Source of the DNA: Ruania albidiflava DSM 18029
Lineage (GTDB): Bacteria > Actinomycetota > Actinomycetes > Actinomycetales > Beutenbergiaceae
Length of the DNA: 64,000 bases
Direction: 5' to 3'
Assembly (NCBI RefSeq): GCF_000421225.1
Contig: NZ_ATWL01000003.1
Span: forward strand, 186,001 to 250,000
The notes under the pieces are model-generated. The model saw only the letters and a program-made list of their open reading frames with translations, did not search any database and was not told the DNA's origin. The position numbers and the translations under genes were made by a program. Within the stretch, counting starts at the first letter, position 1. Each line of letters begins with the position of its first letter. Positions 50,942 through 58,740 of this stretch are shown piece by piece.

Positions 50942-52618
50942 ATGGCGACCTACCACCCCGAGGGGCTGAAGACAGCAGCAGAGGAGACGCTGGTCGAGGA
51001 CCGGTCGTCGAGCAAACCGCCCACGCCGCAGGGCGTGTCCCTGGGACTGAAGGGCTGGCTGCGGTGGATGTGGCGGCAGCTGACCAGCATGCGGGTGGCG
51101 CTGCTGCTGCTCCTGCTGCTGGCCGGAGTCGCCCTGCCGGGTGCGTTCTTCCCACAGCGCTCGGTCGACCCGAACGCGGTCGCGGAGTACTTCCAGGACC
51201 ACCCGGACAGCGCCCCGGTGCTGGACAAGCTGCACCTGTTCGACGTGTTCTCCTCGCCGTGGTTCTCCGCGGTGTACCTGCTGCTGTTCATCTCCCTGAT
51301 CGGCTGCATCGTCCCGCGCACCCTCTCGCACCTGAAGAACCTGCGCGCCCGGCCGCCCCGGGTGCCGCGCAGGTTCGCTCGGTTCCCGGTGCGCACCGAG
51401 CTGCGCACCGCGATGCCCCCGGAGCAGGTGCAGCAGGCACTGGCCGGCACCCTCGGCCGGCGCTACCGGCGGGAGTGGGGCACCGAGTCGGTGACCACCA
51501 CCGCCGGGCGGGAGCGCACGATCCGGACGCTGTCCGCCGAGCGTGGTACCGGCCGGGAGACCGGCAACCTGATCTTCCACCTCGCCCTGGTCGGTCTGCT
51601 CGTGGTCACCGCCTGGGGGTCGCTGGTGCACTACCGCGGGCAGATCGTCATCGTCGAGGGGGACACGTTCGTCAACTCTCCGGTGGACTACGACTCCTTC
51701 GACACCGGAGCCTGGTACGACGCCGAGGGGATGGAACCGTTCCGGATCCGCCTGGACGACTTCTCCTCGGTGTTCACCGAGCTCGGCGATGCCCGCGACT
51801 TCACCGCCGACGTCACCCTGATGCGCTCCGACGCCCCGGACCGGGAGCAGACCATCCAGGTGAACCACCCGCTGGAGACCAACTCCACCCGGGTGTATCT
51901 CTCCGGCAACGGGTATGCCCCGGACGTGACGGTGACCGACGCCGACGGCGAGGTCGCCTTCTCCGGCCCGGTGATCTTCTTGCCCGACGACGACATCGGC
52001 TACACCTCCAACGGCGCGATCATGGTGCCCGACACCTCCGCTGGGCTGGACCAGCTCGGCCTCAATGGCACGTTGCTGCCCACGGCGGTGATCACCCCTG
52101 GGGGGCAACCGGTGATGTCCAGCTATCCGGAGCTGAACGACCCGGTGCTGGTCCTCAACGTCTACACCGGCGACCTGGGCCTGGACGACGGCATCCCGCA
52201 GAACCTGTACACGCTGGACACCACGAACCTGACCGAGGTGCCCGACCCGGACGACCCGAGCCAACCGGCGCAGGTCCTGCTGCGCCCCGGGGAGACCGCC
52301 GAGCTCCCGGACGGGCTGGGCACGATCACCCTGAACGACATCCCCCGGTTCGCCGCGCTGGATGTGCGCTACGACCCCTCGATCCCCTGGATGGGGGTGT
52401 TCGCCGGGATCGCCATCGCCGCTCTGGCCGCCTCGTTGTTCCTGCCGCGGCGGCGCCTGTGGGCCCGGATCATCCCCGGACCGGGCGGGACTACAGTGGT
52501 GACGGCGGCTGCGCTGGCCCGTGGCGACGACCCCGGCCTGCGTGCTGAGCTGGACCGTGTGCTCGCCCCGCTCAGCATCGACCAGCCTGCCGACGAGCAG
52601 ACGAAGGAGAACCTGTGA
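50942..52618 (+). CDS. resB: Cytochrome c biogenesis protein ResB
   Basis: 558 residues, part of the system II haem lyase. Three N-terminal spans (LTSMRVALLLLLLLAGVALPG, AVYLLLFISLIGCIVPRT, GNLIFHLALVGLLVVTAWGS), a large extracytoplasmic domain, and a fourth span near the C-terminus (MGVFAGIAIAALAASLFL). The conserved His in NLIFHLAL is kept. ATG 50942 directly follows the ccdA stop. Works in a complex with CcsB. Confidence 0.95.
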   Translation: MATYHPEGLKTAAEETLVEDRSSSKPPTPQGVSLGLKGWLRWMWRQLTSMRVALLLLLLLAGVALPGAFFPQRSVDPNAVAEYFQDHPDSAPVLDKLHLFDVFSSPWFSAVYLLLFISLIGCIVPRTLSHLKNLRARPPRVPRRFARFPVRTELRTAMPPEQVQQALAGTLGRRYRREWGTESVTTTAGRERTIRTLSAERGTGRETGNLIFHLALVGLLVVTAWGSLVHYRGQIVIVEGDTFVNSPVDYDSFDTGAWYDAEGMEPFRIRLDDFSSVFTELGDARDFTADVTLMRSDAPDREQTIQVNHPLETNSTRVYLSGNGYAPDVTVTDADGEVAFSGPVIFLPDDDIGYTSNGAIMVPDTSAGLDQLGLNGTLLPTAVITPGGQPVMSSYPELNDPVLVLNVYTGDLGLDDGIPQNLYTLDTTNLTEVPDPDDPSQPAQVLLRPGETAELPDGLGTITLNDIPRFAALDVRYDPSIPWMGVFAGIAIAALAASLFLPRRRLWARIIPGPGGTTVVTAAALARGDDPGLRAELDRVLAPLSIDQPADEQTKENL

Positions 52619-53622
52619 ACACCGACCTCGGCACCATCAGCACCCTGCTGGTCTACGGCGCGATGGCGTGCTACGTGGTGGCCATGATCGCCTTTGCGGT
52701 GGACGTCTCTGCCCTCGGGGTCGGGGCGAAGGCGGACCGCCGGCGCAGAGCCGCTGGGATCGGGATGTCCGTGATCCACCTGGCCGCGGTGGTGCACCTG
52801 GCCGCGATCGTGCTCCGGGCACTGGCCGCCGGGCGGGTGCCGTGGGCGAACATGTACGAGTTCACCCTGATGTTCACCTTCTTCCTGGTGGCAGTGTTCC
52901 TCGGCATCCAGCGGCGCAAGGACGTGCGCTACCTCGGGGTGGGTGTAGCGATGCTGGCGTTCCTCGCCCTGTTCCTGGCCATCTCGGTGCTCTACGTGGA
53001 GGCCGACGGGGTGCAGCCGGCGCTGCAGAGCTACTGGCTGGTGATCCACGTATCGGTGGCCACCCTGGCCACCGGGCTGTTCGGGTTCAGTGCCCTGATC
53101 TCGGTGGTGCAGCTGCTGCAGGGGCGGCGCGAGTCATGTGCGACCGACCATCCGGATCCGGCGATCGTGCCTGGGGCAGAGGGCGACGGCGCCACGGACG
53201 GGGACGGCGGAGGTGCGGCTGGCAAGGCCGGTCACCCGGGCGGCGGGGTCGCCACGGCGCCGGCGCGCACCGGGACCACTGTGCTCAACCGGGTGCTCCA
53301 GCCGCTGCCGGCAGCAGCGGACCTGGAGCGGCTCGCCTACCGGCTGAACGCTGTCGCCTTCGTCGCCTGGACGTTCGTACTCGTCGCCGGTGCGATCTGG
53401 GCCGAGCACGCCTGGGGCCGGCCCTGGGGCTGGGACCCGAAGGAGACCTGGAGCTTCGTGATCTGGGTGATCTATGCGGCCTACCTGCATGCCCGGGTCA
53501 CCACCGGCTGGGCGGCGCAGAAGTTCGCCTACTTCGCCCTGGTCGGGTTCATGGCCCTGCTGGCGAACTTCTACGTGGTGAACATCTTCTTCAACAGCCG
53601 GCACTCCTACTCCGGCCTCTGA
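52615..53622 (+). CDS. ccsB: Cytochrome c biogenesis protein CcsB/CcsA
   Basis: 335 residues, the other half of the haem lyase. The haem-handling motif WGRPWGWDPKETWSF is in the C-terminal half, and conserved histidines flank it. About eight spans. Between spans in the middle (about 167-225) an Ala/Gly/Asp-rich insertion is present that is not part of the usual core. GTG 52615 overlaps the resB stop (GTGA). Last gene of the operon; hairpin repeat A4 follows four bases after the stop. Confidence 0.94.
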   Translation: MNTDLGTISTLLVYGAMACYVVAMIAFAVDVSALGVGAKADRRRRAAGIGMSVIHLAAVVHLAAIVLRALAAGRVPWANMYEFTLMFTFFLVAVFLGIQRRKDVRYLGVGVAMLAFLALFLAISVLYVEADGVQPALQSYWLVIHVSVATLATGLFGFSALISVVQLLQGRRESCATDHPDPAIVPGAEGDGATDGDGGGAAGKAGHPGGGVATAPARTGTTVLNRVLQPLPAAADLERLAYRLNAVAFVAWTFVLVAGAIWAEHAWGRPWGWDPKETWSFVIWVIYAAYLHARVTTGWAAQKFAYFALVGFMALLANFYVVNIFFNSRHSYSGL

Positions 53623-53625
53623 GTT

Positions 53626-53685
53626 CGCGAACGCTCTGGTTCGCGGCCGCTGAACCGATTCACCCTGCGAACCAGAGCGTTCGCG
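53626..53685. repeat. Intergenic hairpin repeat family A, copy 4
   Basis: The best-kept copy: arms 53626-53646 and 53665-53685 pair at 20 of 21 positions; the 18-nt loop holds TGAACCGATTCA. It lies between convergent genes, four bases after the ccsB stop. Confidence 0.82.
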
Positions 53686-53698
53686 GAACAGGTGGGTG

Positions 53699-54127
53699 TC
53701 ACTCCGGGCTGCGTCGGCCTCGGGGGTCCTCTCCCCGGGTGGGGCGCTCCTCCTCGGGGTCGTCACCAGCCGGGGGAGCGGCGTCGTCGGAGGACGGTCC
53801 GGCCGGAGGGTTCGGCCGCTGCTCCGGCTCGGGGGCCGGCGGTGTCGAGGGTTGCGGTGGCGTCGGCCGGGACAGGCCGGCGAGGAACTCGGGGTCGTCA
53901 TCCGGTGCCACGGGCCGGCTCGGGCGCACCGGTGGCCGGGGCCGCTGCTCGCCCGCCAGTCGGCTGACCAGCAGCCAGACCAGGCCGCCGACCCCGGGGA
54001 GCACGATGATCACGGTGACCCAGAGCCACGCGGGCAGGCCACGGCGCTGGCGCTCGTCGGCACGCGTGCAGTCGATCACGGAGTACACCGTGATGGCGAT
54101 CACGGCGAGGGCGATCAGAAACCTCAT
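53699..54127 (-). CDS. Phospholipase D N-terminal-like (PLDc_N) membrane protein
   Basis: 142 residues. Two short spans (FLIALAVIAITVYSVIDC and LWVTVIIVLPGVGGLVWLLV) linked by a basic loop make the PLDc_N module, followed by a Pro/Glu/Arg-rich tail without a catalytic domain. Role unknown. ATG 54127 with TAGGCT six bases upstream and no ribosome site. Divergent from the DUF4229 gene, start codons only 23 nt apart. Confidence 0.83.
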   Translation of the reverse strand: MRFLIALAVIAITVYSVIDCTRADERQRRGLPAWLWVTVIIVLPGVGGLVWLLVSRLAGEQRPRPPVRPSRPVAPDDDPEFLAGLSRPTPPQPSTPPAPEPEQRPNPPAGPSSDDAAPPAGDDPEEERPTRGEDPRGRRSPE

Positions 54128-54133
54128 GACCTG

Positions 54134-54143
54134 AGCCTACGCT
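54134..54143. promoter_or_regulatory. Overlapping divergent -10 elements
   Basis: TAGGCT on the minus strand (54139-54134) and TACGCT on the plus strand (54138-54143) share the same central TA. Each lies six or seven bases from the start codon it serves, so both mRNAs would be leaderless. Confidence 0.5.
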
Positions 54144-54150
54144 GTGTCCT

Positions 54151-54525
54151 GTGCCTGTTCTCGTCTACAGCCTGCTCCGCATCCTGCTGATCCTCGTTGC
54201 CGGGGCGGGGCTGTACCTGGCAGGGATGCGGGGCTGGCTGCTGGTGGTCGTGGCGGTGCTCGTCGGCGCCGGGTTGTCCTACGTGCTGCTCGACAACCAG
54301 CGCCGCGCCTCGGCGGAGTGGCTGGCCGCGCGGGGTCGCGGACGCACCCGGGTGGAGGACCGGCTCGCCTCGGACGCCGACGAGGAGGACGCTCTCCTGG
54401 ACGACGAGGCGGCACCGACCCAGACTGGTGCGACCGCTGCAGAGGCGGAGACCGGTGCGCCCGACGGCGAGCAGCGTTCAGACGGCCAGGATCACCAGGA
54501 GACCGAGCCCGACGATCAGCTCTAG
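54151..54525 (+). CDS. DUF4229 membrane protein
   Basis: 124 residues. Two spans (LVYSLLRILLILVAGAGLYLA, WLLVVVAVLVGAGLSYVLL), then the family motif LDNQRRASAEWLAARG and an acidic tail. Function unknown. GTG 54151, seven bases after TACGCT. The last 48 nt overlap the 3' end of menA on the other strand. Confidence 0.82.
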   Translation: MPVLVYSLLRILLILVAGAGLYLAGMRGWLLVVVAVLVGAGLSYVLLDNQRRASAEWLAARGRGRTRVEDRLASDADEEDALLDDEAAPTQTGATAAEAETGAPDGEQRSDGQDHQETEPDDQL

Positions 54526-55347
54526 GAAGCCGGTGTCGCGCAGCACCACGATCAGGTCGTGCCCCGTGGCGCCGCCGAGCACCCGGCCGGAGAGCACGAC
54601 CACCGGGATCAGGGCAATCCCCAGCAGCAGCGCCAACGGAGCCCAGAACGCGATCAGCAGCGGGCAGAGCACACCCAGGGCGAGGAACGCGGCATAACTG
54701 CGCCGCGCCCAGACCTCACCGACCCGGACCGCCAGGGTGCGTTTGCCGGCCTCGGTGTCGGTGGGCATGTCCCGGATGTTGTTCACCATCAGCAGGGCGC
54801 AGGCGAGGAAGCCGATCCCGCCGGCGGCGAGCGCTGCCGGGGCGGTGAGGTGCCCGGCCTGCGTGTACGTGGTGCCCAGGGTGGCGACCAGGCCGAAGAA
54901 GACGAACACGCTCAGCTCACCTAGCCCGGCGTACCCGTACGGACGCCGGCCACCGGTGTAGTACCAGGCAGCCACGATGCACGCCGCGCCCACGACCAGC
55001 AGCCACCAGGTGCCGGCCACAGCGCAGAGCACCACCCCGAGCGCCGCCGCCACCGCGAAGGCCAGCATCGCCGCCCGCTTGACCGCAGCCGGGGCCACCT
55101 GACCGGAGGCAGTCAGACGGACCGGACCCACGCGCACGTCATCGGTACCACGGATCCCGTCGGAGTAGTCGTTGGCGAAGTTCACCGCCACCTGCAGAGC
55201 CAGCGCTACCCCAGCGGCCAGCAACGCCCGCAGCACGGAGGCCGACTGGGCCAGTGCAGCTGCACCAGTACCGGCGAGCACCGGGGCCACGGCCGCCGGC
55301 AGGGTACGCGGACGTGCACCATCGAGCCAGTCGCGCAGGGAGGGCAT
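54478..55347 (-). CDS. menA: 1,4-dihydroxy-2-naphthoate polyprenyltransferase
   Basis: 289 residues, attaching the prenyl tail in menaquinone synthesis. UbiA-family membrane enzyme: first Asp motif NFANDYSDGIRGTDD, with preceding RPRTLPAAVAPVLAGTG, and the second NNIRDMPTDTEAGKRTLAV. About eight spans. ATG 55347 taken; 23 extra codons in the longer frame span the promoter. Downstream of menE on the same strand. Confidence 0.95.
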   Translation of the reverse strand: MPSLRDWLDGARPRTLPAAVAPVLAGTGAAALAQSASVLRALLAAGVALALQVAVNFANDYSDGIRGTDDVRVGPVRLTASGQVAPAAVKRAAMLAFAVAAALGVVLCAVAGTWWLLVVGAACIVAAWYYTGGRRPYGYAGLGELSVFVFFGLVATLGTTYTQAGHLTAPAALAAGGIGFLACALLMVNNIRDMPTDTEAGKRTLAVRVGEVWARRSYAAFLALGVLCPLLIAFWAPLALLLGIALIPVVVLSGRVLGGATGHDLIVVLRDTGFLELIVGLGLLVILAV

Positions 55348-55375
55348 CACAAGTTCCGTTCGTCGAGCCGGGTGC

Positions 55376-55403
55376 AGGATACCGTCGTCGCGAGGCAGGT
55401 CAG
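55376..55403 (-). promoter_or_regulatory. menA promoter
   Basis: Minus strand CTGACC (55403-55398), 16 nt, TATCCT (55381-55376), giving a short leader. The -35 overlaps the menE stop codon, so menA can be expressed apart from menE. Confidence 0.5.
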
Positions 55404-56524
55404 TGCCGCTGTCCACGACCTGCGGCCAGCTGCGCAGCGGCCAGCGCGGCGACCCGCCTGCGATCGGTCTTGCCCGGCCCCCGGACCGGCAGCGAGGGCA
55501 CGGTCACCAGCGCTCGCGGAGCATGCGGGCCGCCACCGGTGCGGTCGCGCAGCGCCGCCAGCGACACAGCCGAACCGGGTGCAGGCACCACCACAGCCGT
55601 CACCAGCTGCCCCCACTCGGCGTCCGGCACACCGACCACGCACACCTCCGCCACCTCGCGCGCCTCGGACAGCGCGGACTCCACCGCAACAGGATGCACG
55701 TTCACCCCGCCGGTGACGATCACCTCATCGATCCGGCCGACGACGGTGAGCACACCGTCGGTCAGCTGGCCGGCATCTCCGGTGGCCAGCCACCGCTGCC
55801 CGTCGGCCTCGACGAACGGCTGCTCCCCACCGTCCAGGTAGCCCACTGCCAGCATCGGCCCGGCGAGCAGCACCCGCCCGGCCGCACCGAGACGCACCTG
55901 CACCCCCGGCAACGGGACACCGTCGTACACACACCCGCCGCAGGTCTCGGTCATCCCATAGGTGGTGACCACCTGCACACCTGCCGCACGGGCCTGGGTG
56001 AGCACCGCCGTCGACGTGGCAGCCCCACCGACCAGTACCGCTGCGCAGCTGCGCAACGCCGCGACGGCCTCCTCGCTGCGCAGCACCCGGACCAGCTGGG
56101 TGGGTACCAGCGAGACGTACCGGGGCACGTCGGTGCGCATCTGGGCGATCGTGCGGGCCAGCACCTCGGGCCGGAACGGGCCCGGCGGGGTGCGTACCGG
56201 GACCGTGCCGGCGAGCACCGACCGGCAGAGCACCTGCACACCGGCCACGTGGTGCGCCGGCAGGGTGAGCAGCCACTGGCCGGGGCCGGCCAGACGCTCG
56301 GCGGTAGCGGCGGCACTGGCACGTAGGGCCGCAGCGGTGAGCCCGACCGGGCGGCCCCGGCCGCTGCTCGACCCCGAGGTGGACAGCACCAGCGCCACTT
56401 CGGGGTGCGCGTCGATGTGGCACTGCGACACCGAACCGAGCACGACCGGCGGGCCGCCGTCCAGCGCCCGGGTCAGACCTGCCAGCAACGTCTCGAACTC
56501 CGGTTCGGCCCGTGTCTGCGGCAT
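55400..56524 (-). CDS. menE: O-succinylbenzoate-CoA ligase MenE-like (AMP-forming)
   Basis: 374 residues, shorter than most acyl-CoA ligases, as in actinobacterial MenE. Phosphate loop LVLSTSGSSSGRGRPVGLTA, VTTYGMTETCGGCVYDG, adenylate motif WLATGDAGQL, and hinge VGRIDEVIVTGGVNVHPVAV. The C-terminal lysine region reads PGKTDRRRV. Activates o-succinylbenzoate in menaquinone synthesis. ATG 56524 with TACCCT seven bases upstream. menB, menC and menD are not in the window. Confidence 0.9.
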   Translation of the reverse strand: MPQTRAEPEFETLLAGLTRALDGGPPVVLGSVSQCHIDAHPEVALVLSTSGSSSGRGRPVGLTAAALRASAAATAERLAGPGQWLLTLPAHHVAGVQVLCRSVLAGTVPVRTPPGPFRPEVLARTIAQMRTDVPRYVSLVPTQLVRVLRSEEAVAALRSCAAVLVGGAATSTAVLTQARAAGVQVVTTYGMTETCGGCVYDGVPLPGVQVRLGAAGRVLLAGPMLAVGYLDGGEQPFVEADGQRWLATGDAGQLTDGVLTVVGRIDEVIVTGGVNVHPVAVESALSEAREVAEVCVVGVPDAEWGQLVTAVVVPAPGSAVSLAALRDRTGGGPHAPRALVTVPSLPVRGPGKTDRRRVAALAAAQLAAGRGQRH

Positions 56525-56531
56525 GAGCACC

Positions 56532-56550
56532 AGGGTAGGCGTCGTACCGT
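56532..56550. promoter_or_regulatory. Divergent leaderless -10 pair of menE and the DUF3048 gene
   Basis: TACCCT on the minus strand (56537-56532) and TACCGT on the plus strand (56545-56550) share a 32-nt intergenic gap; each is 6-7 nt from its start codon. Confidence 0.48.
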
Positions 56551-56556
56551 TGGACA

Positions 56557-57627
56557 GTGACCACCCCGCAGCGACGCCCTTCGCGTCGCGATGTCCTGTC
56601 CGCCGCTGCTCTGCTCGCCCCGGTCGGTCTGCTCGCCGGGTGCAACGACGACCTCGGCAAGTCCAGCGCCACGACCCGTCCGAGCCGGACACCGACCCCC
56701 ACGCCCACACCGAGCCCGACACCGACGCCGGAGCCGACCTGGCCGCTCACCGGGAAGACTGGCGACATCGTCGACCGGCCCGCGATGACCGTCAAGATCG
56801 AGAACTCGATCGCCTCCCGGCCGCAGACCGGTCTGCAGCAGGCCGACGTGGTCTGGGAGGAGATGGTCGAGGGCGGCATCACCCGGTACGGCGCGGTATA
56901 CCACTCCCGGCTCCCGGAGACCTTCGGTCCGGTGCGTTCGGTGCGCCCGATGGACCCGGCGATCGCTGCACCCTACGGCGGCCTGATGGTCTTCTCCGGC
57001 GGGCAGGCGCCGTTCGTGAGGGCCCTGCGGGAGGCCGGTCTGCAGCTGTTCGCCGACGACCTGGGCTCGCCTGGGTTCCGTCGCAGCAGCGACCGGTATG
57101 CACCGCACAACCTGTACGCCGACCCCCAGGTGTTCCTCGACAACGCCGATAGCGGCCACTCCGACCCGCCGCCGGAGCAGCTCACCTTCGCCGAGACTGC
57201 AGAGCAGGCGACCGCCGCCGCCGAGGGGCAGCGCGCCGAGGCCATCCGCATCACCTTCCCCTCAGCCACCCCGAGCTGGACCTGGGACTCCGGCGACGAG
57301 CAGTGGTTGCGCTCAGAGGCCGGGGCGGACGCGGTGACCACCGACGCCGGCCGCATCCACGCCGTGAACGTGGTGGTGCTGCGGGTGCAGGTGGTGAACA
57401 CCTCCTACGTGGACCCCTCCGGTGCGTCAGTGCCGGAGACCGAGCTGACCGGCAGCGGGGACGCGATCGTGGCCAGCGGTGGATACAGCCTGGCGTGCAC
57501 CTGGACGAAGGACACCGACGCCGACCCGCTGGAGCTGAACCGCGATGGTGACCCGGTCGCCCTGGCGCCCGGGAACACCTGGATCGAGCTGGTGCCGGTG
57601 CGCCGCTCGTCGGTGCAGGTCGGCTGA
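56557..57627 (+). CDS. DUF3048 (YerB-like) lipoprotein
   Basis: 356 residues. Tat-like RRDVLSAAALLAPVGLLAGC signal ending in a lipobox, then a Thr/Pro repeat linker (PTPTPTPSPTPTPEP), then two DUF3048 domains: VKIENSIASRPQTGLQQADVV, GGITRYGAVYHSRLPETFGP, VRSVRPMDPAI, and a late YDP-free GGYSLACTWTKD block. Surface lipoprotein of unknown role. GTG 56557, six bases after TACCGT. Confidence 0.88.
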   Translation: MTTPQRRPSRRDVLSAAALLAPVGLLAGCNDDLGKSSATTRPSRTPTPTPTPSPTPTPEPTWPLTGKTGDIVDRPAMTVKIENSIASRPQTGLQQADVVWEEMVEGGITRYGAVYHSRLPETFGPVRSVRPMDPAIAAPYGGLMVFSGGQAPFVRALREAGLQLFADDLGSPGFRRSSDRYAPHNLYADPQVFLDNADSGHSDPPPEQLTFAETAEQATAAAEGQRAEAIRITFPSATPSWTWDSGDEQWLRSEAGADAVTTDAGRIHAVNVVVLRVQVVNTSYVDPSGASVPETELTGSGDAIVASGGYSLACTWTKDTDADPLELNRDGDPVALAPGNTWIELVPVRRSSVQVG

Positions 57628-57732
57628 GCCACGCTGCGACCCGGCTGAGCGGATCCACGGTGGAAACCGGCTCTGCGGCCGGGGTCTGCGACGATCGGGA
57701 TACCGTACCCGCTGCCCAGAAGAGAGGTCCCG

Positions 57733-58500
57733 ATGACGGTACAGGTCGCCGTCCAGCTGCAGCCCCAGCACGCCCCCGACTACGCCCGGCTTCGCGACGC
57801 CCTGCTGCGTGCCGAGGACCTCGGTGTGGACGTCGTGTTCACCTGGGACCACTTCTTCCCGCTCGATGGAGACACCGACGGCTATCACTTCGAGTGCTGG
57901 ACGGTGCTCGGCGCCTGGGCGGAGCAGACCGAGCGGGTTCGCATCGGTGCCCTGGTCACCGGCGGCGGCTACCGCAACCCCGACCTCCTCGCCGACATGG
58001 CCCGCACTGTGGACCATATCTCCGGTGGCCGGCTGATCCTGGGCATCGGCGCCGGCTGGAACGCCAAGGACTACAGCGAGTACGGGTACGAGTTCGGCAC
58101 CGCCGGCAGTCGGATCGCGCTGCTGGGGGAGTACCTGCCGCGGATTCGTTCTCGCCTGGCGCGGCTGAACCCTGCACCGCTCGGTCCGCTGCCGCTGCTC
58201 CTCGGCGGCGGCGGGGAGCGCAAGACGCTGCGGCTGGTGGCCGAGCATGCGGACATCTGGCACGCCTTCGGCGACCTGGCCACCTTCACCCACAAGAGTG
58301 GCGTGCTCGAGGCGCACTGTGCGGACGTGGGTCGGGACGTCGCTCAGATCGCCCGGTCCGCGGCCTGGCCCGGTCCGCAGCAGGCCGAGGCGTTCGTGGC
58401 AGCCGGTGCGAGCCTGTTCACCGTGGGCGCCAGCGGACCGGACTATGACCTGACCGAGGTAGCCGAGGCGATCGCCTGGCGGGACGCGCGCTGCCGGTAG
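57733..58500 (+). CDS. LLM class F420-dependent oxidoreductase
   Basis: 255 residues, luciferase-like TIM barrel using F420 or flavin. VVFTWDHFFPLDGD, TGGGYRNPDLLADMARTVDH, RLILGIGAGWNAKDYSEYGY and LLLGGGGERKTLRLVAEHAD are the usual blocks of the mycobacterial-type F420 subgroup. ATG 57733 with AGAGAGG upstream; a TACCGT hexamer lies a little further up. Substrate unknown. Not obviously linked to the isomerase that follows. Confidence 0.87.
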   Translation: MTVQVAVQLQPQHAPDYARLRDALLRAEDLGVDVVFTWDHFFPLDGDTDGYHFECWTVLGAWAEQTERVRIGALVTGGGYRNPDLLADMARTVDHISGGRLILGIGAGWNAKDYSEYGYEFGTAGSRIALLGEYLPRIRSRLARLNPAPLGPLPLLLGGGGERKTLRLVAEHADIWHAFGDLATFTHKSGVLEAHCADVGRDVAQIARSAAWPGPQQAEAFVAAGASLFTVGASGPDYDLTEVAEAIAWRDARCR

Positions 58501-58543
58501 CCGCCCCGACGGCCCAACAACCCCCGACCCCGACCCGGCCACT

Positions 58544-58604
58544 CGCGAGGGTGCGGTTATGGTCGCCCGCAAACGTTTTCAGCGACCATGACCGCACCCT
58601 CGCG
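58544..58604. repeat. Intergenic hairpin repeat family B, copy 2
   Basis: Arms 58544-58566 and 58582-58604 pair at 22 of 23 positions around a 15-nt loop that differs from copy 1. It starts 44 nt after the LLM gene stop, on its strand. Confidence 0.8.
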
Positions 58605-58640
58605 GGGAGGGCAGGCACTGAGCGGCGACCGCTGCCGCCT

Positions 58641-58661
58641 GTAATCGATTTCTGCTACCGT
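58641..58661 (+). promoter_or_regulatory. LacI-type operator and extended -10 before the isomerase gene
   Basis: GTAATCGATTTC (58641-58652; reverse complement GAAATCGATTAC) matches the GAAACCGRTTNC family. TGCTACCGT (58653-58661) is an extended -10, so the operator would block RNA polymerase. The rest of the 240-nt gap holds hairpin B2. Confidence 0.58.
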
Positions 58662-58740
58662 GGCGCCAGGTGTGTGGCCAGGGCCCGCCACGGGCCGTGC
58701 GCAGCAGACCGCAGCGACGCCGCCGGAGAGGATGCAACCC

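Noticed and set aside
50312-52264. A 650-codon minus-strand frame opposite ccdA/resB
   Set aside because: Complement of two well-supported membrane genes; the Val/Gly/His-rich product has no motif.
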